Source: a virus
Strand: one strand, 5' to 3'
Virus record (IMG/VR): IMGVR_UViG_3300049736_000026
Span: 1-24,167 of that record
Length of the DNA stretch: 24,167 nucleotides
A model generated the notes under the pieces. It searched no databases. It was not told the DNA's origin and saw only the letters and a list, made by a program, of their open reading frames with translations. Every line of letters starts with the position of its first letter. The stretch's first letter is position 1. A program made the translations under genes and the position numbers. Below are positions 1 to 9,800 of the stretch, in pieces.

Positions 1-1
1 C

Positions 2-511
2 ACTTTTAATCTACCTGACCTCGCCGGTAAGCAGGTTGTTTTTGACGACGGCAACACCACTCTGGCGGCTAACGCTGGTGCTGCTTCAGCTACGATTAAC
101 ACGAACATCAACACAGCCTCGGCAACTATTACTTCTAATGTTAGTGGCAGCACCGATAACTTTGCTTTAACAGCAAATCATCTGCCTGCTCACAAGCACA
201 AGATGTTCGGCACCAACAACAGCAGACCTAGTAGCTTAAGAATTACAAGTCACTCGAATAGTAACGTAGCGCATGAAGGCTCTGGTGGTAACGCAGGGTA
301 TATTATTCAACGAGACCAGAACAATGCCACGCCCAATGCAGGTAATACTGGCAACGCTTATTCGGGCAACGCTAACGGAGCTAACCATGCCCACGGGGCA
401 GGGAACCTAGCTGTTACCTCTACTCTTGGGGGAACCATCAACGCCACCAGCGACAACGTTAGTTCGTTGCTATACACAAGTCTTATCCTTAACGCGATTA
501 TAAAACACTAG
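2..511 (+). CDS. Tail fibre protein with tail-collar domain, 5' end cut by the window
   Basis: The frame is open from base 2, so the gene begins before the window. Only the C-terminal 169 residues are present. The visible part starts with FNLPDLAGK, the signature of the phage tail-collar domain (T4 gp12-like), followed by the conserved LTANHLPAHKH segment and a terminal hydrophobic stretch ending in IIKH, which is how such fibres commonly end. Between these lies a strongly Asn/Gly/Ala-rich segment (about codons 100-150), probably the exposed tip. By family analogy this is a virion protein involved in attachment to the host surface. It is directly followed, 9 bases after its stop, by the large structural gene at 521. 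An internal ATG at 203 lies mid-domain and is not the real start. Confidence 0.8.
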   Translation, partial: TFNLPDLAGKQVVFDDGNTTLAANAGAASATINTNINTASATITSNVSGSTDNFALTANHLPAHKHKMFGTNNSRPSSLRITSHSNSNVAHEGSGGNAGYIIQRDQNNATPNAGNTGNAYSGNANGANHAHGAGNLAVTSTLGGTINATSDNVSSLLYTSLILNAIIKH

Positions 512-520
512 GAGTATCAC

Positions 521-2611
521 ATGCCTTTGATGAAGCTCCAGTTTCGGCCCGGTATCAACCAAGAAACCACCCGCTACATGAACGAAGGCGGCTGGTTTGA
601 TTGCGACAAAGTTCGGTTTCGTTACGGTGTAGCGGAAAAGATCGGCGGGTGGACACGTTACTCCGCCAATACCTTTGAAGGCATTTGCCGTAAAATGCAC
701 AACTGGATTGCACTAGATAGTTCTAACTATTTGGCTCTCGGCACACACCTGAAGCTCTATGTCGAAGAAGGTACAAACTACTTTGATATTACCCCTAATC
801 GTAAGACATCGACGTTGTCGGCAGGGTCTTTCTCAGCCACCAGCGGCAGCGCGGTAATTACAATCACAGACAATGCCCATGGCGCGATTACTAACGATTA
901 CGTTGTTATAACTAATGCTACGACATTTGCGGGTGTTCCAGCCGCTGACTTGAACAAAGAGCATATCATTACCCGTGTAGACGGTAACACTTTTACAATA
1001 ACTGTCTCAACGACAGCTACAAGCACAGCCACTGGGGGCGGTACGCCCACGCTCACATACCAGATTAACACTGGCCTTGCCACAATCACGGGCGGTACGG
1101 GCTGGGGTGCCAGCACGTGGGATGGTGAGACCCCTGACGACGTAACGTCATCCTTGAACGGTGGAATCAATGATAGTGCTACGACAATCACACTAGCAAG
1201 CGCAGCCAGCTTCCCGGCCAGCGGCCAGATCCGCATTGGAACAGAGCTTATTAACTACGCCGGTAAAAGCGGTAACGACTTAACTACGTGTACTCGTGGT
1301 GTTGAGAGCACTACTGCCGCCGCGCACTCAACAGGAGCAAGCGTGGCCGCTACTACTGTAATGACCGCTTGGGGAGAAGCTGCAACAATCTCTGTTACGT
1401 CCGGTACGGAAGCAAGAATCTGGTCTTTCGACAACTTTGGCGAAGACCTGATCGCTAACGTGCGAGACGGCAACCTCTATTATTGGGACAAGGGCAATGG
1501 TTTGAGCCAAAGAGCCGTACCGCTTAGTACCCTATCTGGCGCAAGTGGCACACCGACAATAGCGCGTCAGGTTATTGTTTCTGACCGGGACCGTCATGTG
1601 ATTGCTTTTGCGTGTGATCCGACGACTGCTGTCGGATCACAAGACCCGCTTTTGATTCGTTTTTCAGATCAAGAAAACGCTATTAACTGGACACCATCGG
1701 CTACAAACACTGCTGGTGATTTGATTATTGGCTCCGGCTCAAAGTTTGTGACAGCAATTGAGACTAAGCGTGAGATTCTGGTTTACACCGACGCGTCGCT
1801 TCACACGCTGAAGTTTATTGGTGCTCCGTTTACTTTTGGTATCTCTCAGATCTCCACTGGTATTAGCATCATCGGACCGAACGCTGCCGTGGCCGTAAAC
1901 GATGGCGTGTTCTGGATGGGTGAGAATCAGTTCTACGTTTATGACGGCCGTACCACGCAGATTCCGTGTTCGGTTCGTGCTAAAATATTTGACGACCTAA
2001 ACTTAGACCAGAGAGAACTTGTAACTGCTGCGCTTAATTCTCAGTACAACGAAGTGTGGTGGTTTTATCCGTCGATCAACTCCACCGAAAACGATAAATA
2101 TGTGGTGTACAACTACGAAGAAAAAGTCTGGTACTTTGGTACATTAGGTCGAACCGCTTGGGTTGATGCTGAGACGCGTTCATATCCCGTTGCTGCTGCT
2201 CCCGACAACAACCTCTACAACCACGAAAACGGTAACGATGATGGGTCGAACAACCCAGCCACCGCTATCTCTTCTTTTATTGAAAGCAGTCCCATGTCAC
2301 TCGAAGCGGGTGACAAGTACATGCTGACCAATAAAGTTTTACCAGATGTAACGTTTGCGGGATCGACATCAACTAGTCCGGAACTAACGTTTGAGATGAG
2401 GGCGTACAATAATCCGGGTGAGACCTTCGGGGAAGCACTGACGAGCGATGTGGTTCGTAGTGCTACGAGCCCTGTAGAGCAGTACACGGACGAGTTGTAT
2501 ATGCGCCTGCGTGGTCGATCCTTTTCATTGCGTTTGAGTAGCTCGGAACTCGGGACTCAATGGCGGGTCGGTGTTCCGCGTGTCGAACTAAGACCGGACG
2601 GGAAACGATAA
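521..2611 (+). CDS. Large head-tail or tail structural protein, P22 gp10-like stopper candidate
   Basis: 696 residues. An AGGAG site at 510-514 lies six bases before the ATG. The N-terminus (residues 5-50) and the region 300-560 form a beta-rich body with propeller-like blades (DGVFWMGENQFYVYDG, then KYVVYNYEEKVWYFG). This resembles the layout of the P22 tail accessory/DNA-stabilisation protein gp10, but the match is by pattern only. Two insertions interrupt it. Residues about 100-180 form a Thr/Ser-rich beta domain (HGAITNDYVVI). Residues about 208-275 carry the recurring phage module with INDSATTITL, then FPASGQIRIG, then CTRG. Both are modules I associate with marine phage structural proteins. 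By its position before the ejection-type proteins it probably closes or extends the portal. An alternative is a tail hub protein. Confidence 0.6.
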   Translation: MPLMKLQFRPGINQETTRYMNEGGWFDCDKVRFRYGVAEKIGGWTRYSANTFEGICRKMHNWIALDSSNYLALGTHLKLYVEEGTNYFDITPNRKTSTLSAGSFSATSGSAVITITDNAHGAITNDYVVITNATTFAGVPAADLNKEHIITRVDGNTFTITVSTTATSTATGGGTPTLTYQINTGLATITGGTGWGASTWDGETPDDVTSSLNGGINDSATTITLASAASFPASGQIRIGTELINYAGKSGNDLTTCTRGVESTTAAAHSTGASVAATTVMTAWGEAATISVTSGTEARIWSFDNFGEDLIANVRDGNLYYWDKGNGLSQRAVPLSTLSGASGTPTIARQVIVSDRDRHVIAFACDPTTAVGSQDPLLIRFSDQENAINWTPSATNTAGDLIIGSGSKFVTAIETKREILVYTDASLHTLKFIGAPFTFGISQISTGISIIGPNAAVAVNDGVFWMGENQFYVYDGRTTQIPCSVRAKIFDDLNLDQRELVTAALNSQYNEVWWFYPSINSTENDKYVVYNYEEKVWYFGTLGRTAWVDAETRSYPVAAAPDNNLYNHENGNDDGSNNPATAISSFIESSPMSLEAGDKYMLTNKVLPDVTFAGSTSTSPELTFEMRAYNNPGETFGEALTSDVVRSATSPVEQYTDELYMRLRGRSFSLRLSSSELGTQWRVGVPRVELRPDGKR

Positions 2612-2862
2612 TGCCACAGCGGTCACTTGTACCACCCACGATTGCTGATGCTCCGGAGGAGTATCGCCGCGAGTATGTTTCCGACTTGGCTCGTGCCTTG
2701 GAGCTTTTGATCGAGCAGGTCAACTCCGAAGGTGAGCTTCGTGCTTCGGCATTGGACAGCACTAAATCACCGCTGGTTCTCAAGGATCTGCCTACGTCAG
2801 CCACGGGGCTTGAAACTGGGTCTGTTTATAACGACAGCGGCACACTGAAGGTAGTAACTTAA
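2611..2862 (+). CDS. Small conserved phage protein, unknown role
   Basis: 83 residues from an ATG that overlaps the preceding stop (TAATG at 2609-2613). This is preferred over the in-frame ATG at 2560, which lies inside the structural gene. The product has an acidic helical middle (EEYRREYVSDLARALELLIEQV) and ends in TGLETGSVYNDSGTLKVVT, an ending I recognise as typical of small proteins in marine phage structural modules. No catalytic motif or membrane segment is visible. The tight coupling to the stopper-like gene suggests a virion or assembly protein. No function can be assigned. Confidence 0.7.
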   Translation: MPQRSLVPPTIADAPEEYRREYVSDLARALELLIEQVNSEGELRASALDSTKSPLVLKDLPTSATGLETGSVYNDSGTLKVVT

Positions 2863-2874
2863 CGATTTATTGGC

Positions 2875-2880
2875 TATAAT
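2875..2880 (+). promoter_or_regulatory. Consensus -10 hexamer before the ejection-protein genes
   Basis: A perfect TATAAT sits in the 36-base gap before the gene at 2899. The -35 position 17 bases upstream (2852-2857) reads TAGTAA and is poor, and there is no exact TGn extension. This may be a weak internal promoter or chance. Confidence 0.3.
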
Positions 2881-2898
2881 GAGCCAACAAGGGATAAG

Positions 2899-4353
2899 AT
2901 GATGCAAGGTATTCAGGCACTAGGACCAGGTGTAGCAGAAAAAATGGCTGCTATGGGTCAGTTCGAAGACGATCAAATCGCTCACGTTGCCGAGGGCGAA
3001 GTGATTGTTCCTGCTCCAATCCTGAAATATTACCCTGAAGTCAAAGAGCAGGTTTTTGCCGCGATTAGAGACCAGGGCCTAGAGCCAGAGCAGTTTATGG
3101 TCGGTAGCGAGATGGTCGCCATCAACCCCAACACTGGCGTTCAAGAGTTTGGGTTCTTCAAAAAACTCTTTAAGAAGATTAAAAAGGTTGTAAAGAAAGC
3201 CGCTCCGCTTTTACTCGCCGCTGCTTTGCCGGGTGTTGGCACTTTTCTTGCCGCAAAAGGCGGTATGCTCGGTATGCTGGGTAAAGGTATTGGTACGTTG
3301 ACGGCCGGTAAAGCTGGTCTGCTTGGTACGTCCGCTGCGTTAGACGCAGCATTTAAGGGCGGCAACCTAAGAGATGTTATGAAGGCCGGTGCAACCGGTG
3401 CCGCTGTTGGGGGAATTACACAAGGTATTTCTAACCAGATAACTGGGAAATCTGGTGGTTACTTTACTCCAGCCACCCCTGCCCCCAACCCGACGGTAGA
3501 CGCAATCAATCAAGGCAGACAGCAAGCCGCTGTTTCTACGGCGAAAGGTAAACAAGTTGCTGACGCTTCTGGTGCAACTGGTACAATGACCGATGCGACA
3601 TCTTTTGACCAGGCTGTTAAAGAGCAAGTGGGTGGAAACATGGGTACCTCACCAACAGTGGGGACGGCACCCACCTCTGGTAGTGGCGGTATTACAGACC
3701 TACCCCCATCCACACAATTACAGGGTGATATTCGTAACGTGAGACTCGGTGACGGTGCTACTTTGTCAGACCTACCCAGCACAGAGAACCTGTATCCGAG
3801 TCCAACTGAGGTTGTCTTTCCGGGCGGTGGACCGCGTATAGGACCCACCGTTCAAGCAGCAGAAGCTGGCACCCTGGGCCCTGCCCCTAGCCCTGGCTTT
3901 TTCGAAAAAATTGCTACCGAGTTTAAGGAGAATCCGCTTCCCGCGATAGGTACGGCTCTCAGCACTGCTTCTCTTGCTGCGCCATTGTTTATGGAACAAG
4001 AAATGCCGGAGCAATCTAGCATGTCTCTCAACCAAGAAGAGTTAGCGGCACTCTTAAACCAGGGAGACATCCTGAATTATCAAGGCAGGCCCATTCAAGG
4101 TATGTATTACAATCCTGAAACAGAATCGTTTCAGGATGTACCATACGTGCAAAGTAGTGGTATAATGACAGCGGCTCATGGTGGACACATCATGGGTCCC
4201 GGAACAGGGACCTCGGATAGCATCCCTGCATATCTGTCTGACGGTGAGTTCGTTATGACAGCAGACGCAGTTAAAGGCGCAGGTGACGGTAGCCGTAAAA
4301 AGGGTGCCGCTAAAATGTACGCCATGATGAACAAGTTTGAAGGACAAGCATAA
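2899..4353 (+). CDS. Probable internal virion / DNA-ejection protein with membrane-active segment
   Basis: 484 residues. The start has an AAGGGA ribosome site four bases upstream; the adjacent ATG at 2902 is an alternative. Residues 20-80 hold the module IAHVAEGEVIVP and NPNTGVQEFGF. A very basic Lys/Phe stretch (86-100, FFKKLFKKIKKVVKK) follows, then a long Ala/Gly/Leu hydrophobic region (about 101-150), which looks membrane-active. The middle is low-complexity Pro/Thr/Gly. The C-terminus (about 425-484) has GGHIMGPGTGTSDSIP, DGEFVM and GAAKMYAMMNKFEG, a tail I recognise from marine podovirus virion proteins. It is the first of four consecutive genes that resemble the T7 gp14-16 or P22 gp7/20/16 sets in position. 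Function is inferred from context. Confidence 0.55.
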   Translation: MMQGIQALGPGVAEKMAAMGQFEDDQIAHVAEGEVIVPAPILKYYPEVKEQVFAAIRDQGLEPEQFMVGSEMVAINPNTGVQEFGFFKKLFKKIKKVVKKAAPLLLAAALPGVGTFLAAKGGMLGMLGKGIGTLTAGKAGLLGTSAALDAAFKGGNLRDVMKAGATGAAVGGITQGISNQITGKSGGYFTPATPAPNPTVDAINQGRQQAAVSTAKGKQVADASGATGTMTDATSFDQAVKEQVGGNMGTSPTVGTAPTSGSGGITDLPPSTQLQGDIRNVRLGDGATLSDLPSTENLYPSPTEVVFPGGGPRIGPTVQAAEAGTLGPAPSPGFFEKIATEFKENPLPAIGTALSTASLAAPLFMEQEMPEQSSMSLNQEELAALLNQGDILNYQGRPIQGMYYNPETESFQDVPYVQSSGIMTAAHGGHIMGPGTGTSDSIPAYLSDGEFVMTADAVKGAGDGSRKKGAAKMYAMMNKFEGQA

Positions 4354-5531
4354 TGGCAGGCACGAGCTCAAACGCCAAGGCTCTAAGAGACCTTAAAGAA
4401 GCGAACGAAAAGCTTGAACGGCTACAAGCCGAGAACAAGCTGCAATCGGAGCAGATTTACGCGTATAAAAATAATTTTGACCCGAGCCAAGCTGGCTCTT
4501 CTCCTTTGTATTCGCAAGGTCAAAACATAATGGAAAATCTGCCTGACAAAGCAGATGTTTCAATTGCCATGAATCGCTTGGCTCCGTATCAGGAAGAGTT
4601 TCAAAAGGACATCTTCCGTACGACTCGCGAGTTAGCCGACGCACCTATCATGACACCCGAGCAGCAAGTTGCTGGTTTTAATCCACTTCAACAAGCTGCT
4701 TTAACCGCGGGGCAAGAACAGATTCTTGGTGTTCGCGATCCCGAAACGGGACAACTCTTGCAGGCAGGCACGGGCATCGGCGGATATCAACCACTGTTGC
4801 AAGAAGCGATTTCTGGTACTCGCGCTTCTACTGGTCAGGCTCTTCGTGCCGAAGGCATGTATGACCAAGACATCACACGCCAGTTCATGGATCCGTTCCA
4901 GCAAGAAGTAATCGACGCATCACTGCGTGATATCTCTCGTGCTGGCGAAATGGAACGTCAAAAACTATCCGACGCTGCCGTCGGCGCAGGTGCTTTCGGC
5001 GGTAGCCGTGACGCACTTTTGCAAGCCGAGCAGTACCGTGGTCAAATGCAGCAAATGGCTGACACCGCAGCCCAGCTTCGTTCGGCTGGTTTCCAACAAG
5101 CACAACAAGCTGGTATGGGCGCATTCGAAGCTGCTCGTGGTCGCGACCTGGGAATTGCTGGGCTAATTGGTCAGGCTGGCGGTCAGGTAGCTGGCCTTGC
5201 GTCACAGGGTCAAGCACAGGCCGGTCAAGATATTGCCACACTCCAAGGTCTGGGTGCCATGAGTCAAGCACAGCAGCAAGCACAGTTAGACGCAGACCGT
5301 GCTACACAACTAGAACGCTTGTACGAACCCTACAAACGTGTTGGATTTATGACGGACGTTATGGGAGGCACTCCTAGTGTCCAGTCCTCGATGACCGCCA
5401 CTCCTCCGCAACAACAACCGGCGGGTCCAAATCCTTATACGCAGTTTGTTGGTTTGGGTATCGCGGGACTTGGTGCTTTAGGCGGCATGGGTTATCGCCC
5501 GTTCAGTAGTAGTCCAACAGCGCAGGGGTAG
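4353..5531 (+). CDS. Gln/Ala-rich internal virion protein, ejection-type
   Basis: 392 residues, start coupled to the preceding stop (TAATG at 4351-4355) with a GAAGGAC ribosome site upstream. Residues 8-36 form a charged helix likely to be coiled coil. Residues 90-300 are a long helical Gln/Ala/Gly-rich region with the segment AVGAGAFGGSRDALLQAEQY (about 209-228), a motif I associate with internal proteins of marine podoviruses. Residues 335-390 are Pro/Gln-rich and end in a short hydrophobic Gly-rich stretch (FVGLGIAGLGALGGMGY). No enzyme motif is seen. Location between the 484- and 434-residue proteins supports a role in the internal core or DNA delivery. Confidence 0.55.
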   Translation: MAGTSSNAKALRDLKEANEKLERLQAENKLQSEQIYAYKNNFDPSQAGSSPLYSQGQNIMENLPDKADVSIAMNRLAPYQEEFQKDIFRTTRELADAPIMTPEQQVAGFNPLQQAALTAGQEQILGVRDPETGQLLQAGTGIGGYQPLLQEAISGTRASTGQALRAEGMYDQDITRQFMDPFQQEVIDASLRDISRAGEMERQKLSDAAVGAGAFGGSRDALLQAEQYRGQMQQMADTAAQLRSAGFQQAQQAGMGAFEAARGRDLGIAGLIGQAGGQVAGLASQGQAQAGQDIATLQGLGAMSQAQQQAQLDADRATQLERLYEPYKRVGFMTDVMGGTPSVQSSMTATPPQQQPAGPNPYTQFVGLGIAGLGALGGMGYRPFSSSPTAQG

Positions 5532-5534
5532 GAC

Positions 5535-6839
5535 ATGATCAAAGGTCAACACCGTAAGATGTTTCGTAAGCCGGGCCTCGCTCGACAGGCTCTTGGTATT
5601 CTGGCTTCATCGGGAGAACTGATGAACGAGGTGCAGCCGCGTATGCGTATGGCGCAAGCGGGTGCTGTGAACAAGTCGCTGTTTGACCAAGCCACTCGTA
5701 TGGTGGACGGCATGATTGCATCTGGTGAAGCACCGGCCGCTAACCGTGACGCTGCGATCAACAACCTGTATCGCTACTATGAAAACCGAGCTCTGACGAA
5801 TCCCCGCCCCGCTGCTTCGCGTATGCAGGGTTACATGAATCCAGCCGATGCCCCGATCGACACAAGCGGTGTTCGTGGGCTGCCCTCTGCTGCGGCTCAA
5901 AAAGTTCCGGGCGGTATAGGGTCTATGATTGGCGGTATAGGGTCTATGGTTGACAGCTTCGCCAACCCCGACTCTCCCCCTCCTGGAGAGGCGTTGCGAC
6001 CTCAAATGGAAGAGGACGATACTCGTATAGAGCGTCTCGCTAAAAACATCGGCTCTGGACTTCTTTCCACCGCGCAGCTTCCCTCTAATGTTGTTAAAGG
6101 AATCAACCGTATCGGCTCCGGTGCGGTTGATGTTGCCGTTGGACCAGCCGAGGAACCGCTTCTTGCTGGTGGGCTTGTGTCCAACGCGAATGCTTCTGAT
6201 AAAAAAGTGGATCCCCCTAAACCGGGCAAACCCGAGAACAATCAAAATGCAGACCTTCTCGAACAACTTGAAGATCTTAAGAAAGAAAGAGACAGGCTCT
6301 CCGGTCTTATCGACAAAGACGAAAAAGAAGCTATTGATCCGTTCCTCCAACGCTACAAAGAAATGACCGGGAATGACGAAGACGATTTCTATCAAGCCAT
6401 GATGACGGCTGGACTGGCTATTGCTGGCGGACAAAGTGACGACGCTGTTTCAAATATTGCCAGAGGTGCGTTGGCCGGGCTACAGCAATACAGCAAGAGC
6501 AAGAAAGATCGTCGCGATTCACTGTTCTTGGCAGAGATACAGGCACGGAAACTCGAGGCTGCTGAGACACCGGCAACTATTCAAACACTTGAAATCTTGC
6601 AAGACAATCCGGAACTACAAGACCTTTACTCTCGTACTATTGGCAAGACTGAGAAGGTTACCGACAAACGTGCTGCTGATGCTCAACTGATTGCCGCACA
6701 AAAAGCTTATAGCGCAAACAACGAGGTGGCAGGGGATCTGGCTCTGCAACGTGCTTTGTTGATGTCCGGCACGGATCCTGACACTAACTTCCAATCTATG
6801 AAAGAGCGTATGCAGAGCAGTAAGGCTTCTGTTGAGTAG
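5535..6839 (+). CDS. Probable internal virion protein with central coiled coil
   Basis: 434 residues. It starts three bases after the previous stop, with an AGGGGTAGGA stretch just upstream. The N-terminal 90 residues are basic and helical (Arg/Met-rich). A Gly/Ser/Met repeat lies at about residues 126-140 and is encoded by a tandem 21-base duplication at 5910-5951. Residues about 235-275 (LLEQLEDLKKERDRLSGLI) are a strong coiled coil. Residues about 285-335 form an Ala/Gly-rich helical segment (MMTAGLAIAGGQSDDAVSNI). The charged C-terminus shows no motif. It is the third gene of the presumptive ejection set. It could equally be a scaffold-like core protein. Confidence 0.5.
   Translation: MIKGQHRKMFRKPGLARQALGILASSGELMNEVQPRMRMAQAGAVNKSLFDQATRMVDGMIASGEAPAANRDAAINNLYRYYENRALTNPRPAASRMQGYMNPADAPIDTSGVRGLPSAAAQKVPGGIGSMIGGIGSMVDSFANPDSPPPGEALRPQMEEDDTRIERLAKNIGSGLLSTAQLPSNVVKGINRIGSGAVDVAVGPAEEPLLAGGLVSNANASDKKVDPPKPGKPENNQNADLLEQLEDLKKERDRLSGLIDKDEKEAIDPFLQRYKEMTGNDEDDFYQAMMTAGLAIAGGQSDDAVSNIARGALAGLQQYSKSKKDRRDSLFLAEIQARKLEAAETPATIQTLEILQDNPELQDLYSRTIGKTEKVTDKRAADAQLIAAQKAYSANNEVAGDLALQRALLMSGTDPDTNFQSMKERMQSSKASVE
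5910..5951 (+). repeat. Tandem 21-base duplication inside an internal virion gene
   Basis: Two adjacent copies of a 21-base unit starting GGCGGTATAGGGTCTATG (5910-5930 and 5931-5951), differing at one base near the end. It is in frame and encodes a duplicated Gly-Ile-Gly-Ser-Met segment, consistent with replication slippage. Confidence 0.85.
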
Positions 6840-6847
6840 GAGGCCTT

Positions 6848-9800
6848 ATGGCTAAACTAACCATACCTGGCAGAGGCTCTTTCGAAGTTGATGATTCAGT
6901 CCTGAACCTATCGGAACCCGAGTTACAAGCTTTTGCAAAAGACTTCGCAGCAAAACTAGACGCTGAAGGAGACGTGTCTGTCTTTGGCGATATCGCCACG
7001 GGCGTAGGTGCTGGTGGCGTGGGTTTCGTACAGGGGATCTCGGAACTCGGAGCTTCAACAGCTGATCTTGCATTCGACACAGACTACAGCCGCAGCGTCA
7101 CACAAACCTTTGAAGAGTTTAAGGAAGCTACGGGGCTTGTTCCGCAAACAACTGCCGGAGAAGTAGCGGAGGCTATCACTAACTTTGGTGTTGGTATTAT
7201 TCCTGTTTTAGGTTGGATGAGTAGGGCAAACTCAGCCGCCAAAGGCACAAACTTACTCGCGGCAAGAGGGATGCTAGGTAAGTCAGCTGAAGCTTTTGGT
7301 AAACGATACAAAAATGTTCTTACGAAAGTTGATGAAACCGGGACACGAGTAAACCGTTTTGCTGGTCAAGCAGGGGTGGGTTCTCTCGCGGCCGGTGCTG
7401 CTGACTTTGCCGTAAGTCCTGACGGTATGCACACTCTGTCGGACGCGTTCGATGCAATGCCGCAAGGACTGAGAACAATCGAAGACACAGGACTTGAGGG
7501 TCGTGAAGAAGCTATACGTAAGCTGCTTAACAAACTCAAAGTTGGTGCAGAAGGTGCTGCATTTACCACCGCTTTTGAGCTCCTTGGTCCAACCATTAAA
7601 GGTGCTTCTTTTGTTATTGGTAACACCCCCGGAGTTCCTCAGATAGCACGTAATGTCTCTCTGGGGATGGAGACTCTAGGAGGAGCATTTGAGTCCGCCT
7701 TTCCTAAAACAGCTAAAAAAGCAAAAGAAACGCTCAGCACTGCACGTGGTGCACCTCGTGCCTTTTACGAATTGACAGAAGATTTAGGAGCACAGATCGA
7801 TGCTCCCGAAGCGGTTGGCATGAAGCTTTTCACTGATCTTGATAAGAGTGTCCGTCAAACTGTAGCCTCACAAGGTATCTACGGAAAAGGAAAAGCAAGT
7901 CGGCAAGACGCTTTTACAGCTGCGATTAGATTCCTTGAAGGAGAGGATGACGCGCTGAAAGGCTATGACCCCAAGGTACTTTCATCGGCTACAGAAATGC
8001 GTAAGCTGATCACCAATCTTTCAGAAGAAATTTACGGCGAACTGGATATAGCGGTCAAAAAAGGTGACCTATCCGCAGAGGAACTAAAACCTGTACTTGG
8101 CGCAATCAAAACACAGTTCAACAGTTATCTCCGTCGCATGTACGAAGGACCCATGAACAAGTCCTACAGTGAGTTGACACAAGGACGCGAGAAAGAGTCG
8201 TACGAAGCTGCTGTGGAAGAGATATACAGAGCAATTCGCGCAGAAAAAACCAACGCTGGTATAAAGGTGATTGATGAGGAACTTGCTCGGCAGGAAGCTC
8301 GGGCTTTTGTTGACGAACAACTTGGTTTTCCAGCGGGCTCTTTGGGCGAAGGGGGCAAGCCGTTGTCTGCTATTCGTGTCGAGGAAATAGCCGATGATGC
8401 AACACTTCTAAAACGCAAGCTTAAAGAGGAGGCTGGGTCTAAAGAACGGGTGCCTATATACACTTTGTCGGACTCTATTCTATCCTCTAGATCGAAACGT
8501 CTGGAGAAAGCACCTAGTCTTCGCACTCTCAAACGCGAACGAACAGAAGGGCGGGAAGCTCTAGAACACCGCTATCTGAGGACAATCGCAGATATGTCTC
8601 GTTTTCGTGAGACAAGTAAGTTTTATCGCCAGGTTGCTGAAGACGACACCATGTCATCTTCTATGAAGAGTGCTGTAGAAGCTATTAACAGCGGAATGCC
8701 GGGGCCGATGATTATTCGTCCATCGACTATAGAAGAAGGGTACGGTCCGCAAACAATCGATGACTTGATGCGTTTGACAGACGCTGGTTACACCCTTCTT
8801 AGAGACGACAACAACAAGGCGATTATTTCAAAGTATGGTCCCCTGACAGGTGGCCTGATTAGAAACGATGCCTACGAAGCGATTACTGCGACACAGCGCA
8901 ATCCCGACGGAGTTTTAGATTCTTTGTGGTCTATGTCCCTACAAGCCAAGGGTATTTCTCAAATGGGTATGACAGTTCTCAACCCAATCGGCCAGATTCG
9001 TAACTTCCTCTCAAACCACTTTGCCCTCATGGCTAACGGTAACATGATGAACGGTGCGGACATGGTGGACAGTATACGTATTGCTGCTGGTAAAGCGGCT
9101 AACTTGGCTGATGACGATTTTCGTAAGTTCTACGATCTTATGGGCGAGCAGGGATTGCGAGATCAAAGTTTGACCATGAACGAGTATAGGTTGCTCCTAA
9201 GAGAAGGTCGCGGCATTGATCGGTTGGGCGCAAGCACTACCTCAGAAATGGTAGAAAGGGCTGTCCGCGCTGTTCCGGGCGTAAAAACAGCGGAGGCTGT
9301 ATACTCAGGAGTCGATAACGTAGCTAAGACAGTGGCCTTCGCAGGCGAACGCGGGAAGTATGCCGCTGCTTTTCGTAAGGCTGGTCTGAATGTAGACGAG
9401 GCGTTCAAGCTTGTGGAGGGCGACAGTGTACTTGCTCGTGATTTTGTTGATCAAGGTATCGCTGTTCGTCCTCAGTCGTTGTCTGAAACAGACAACTTCC
9501 TGAATGTTATGGCAGGCGACATTGTAAAGAAAACAATGCCTATCTACTCCCGTGTTCCCGAGGTCATCAAGCAAATCCGCCGAGTTCCTGTTATTGGTAA
9601 CTTTGTCGCCTTCCCGGCTGAGAACATTCGCAACTCTACGAACATCTTGAACCAGTCTCTCAAAGAGATGGGCTACAAAGTAGGTGATGAGCTTCGAAAA
9701 CAGATTGGCAATAAGGCTGCGGCTAAACTGGAAAGTCAAATTAGAACCATCGGCGCACGACGCGCTATGGGTGCTTACGCTTCTATTTCTCTAGTCCCGT

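Noticed and set aside
2-511. Diversity-generating retroelement target
   Set aside because: No reverse transcriptase, accessory gene or near-identical template repeat is present in the window; only the Asn-rich composition is suggestive.
4158-4166. TGGTATAAT, a perfect extended -10
   Set aside because: It lies within the coding region of the first ejection-type gene, about 190 bases before the next start, with no -35; probably chance codons.
4885-5283. 132-residue minus-strand frame opposite the Gln-rich protein
   Set aside because: Its composition (Arg/Gln/Leu/Pro/His) mirrors the repetitive Gln/Ala codons of the real gene; no start signal.
5607-6434. 275-residue open frame on the minus strand
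   Set aside because: It lies wholly inside the 434-residue plus-strand gene, has no ribosome site, and has a skewed His/Arg/Phe/Val composition typical of an antisense shadow.
9305-9739. 144-residue minus-strand frame inside the 1423-residue gene
   Set aside because: It is antisense to a well-supported long gene and has no ribosome site or recognisable domain.
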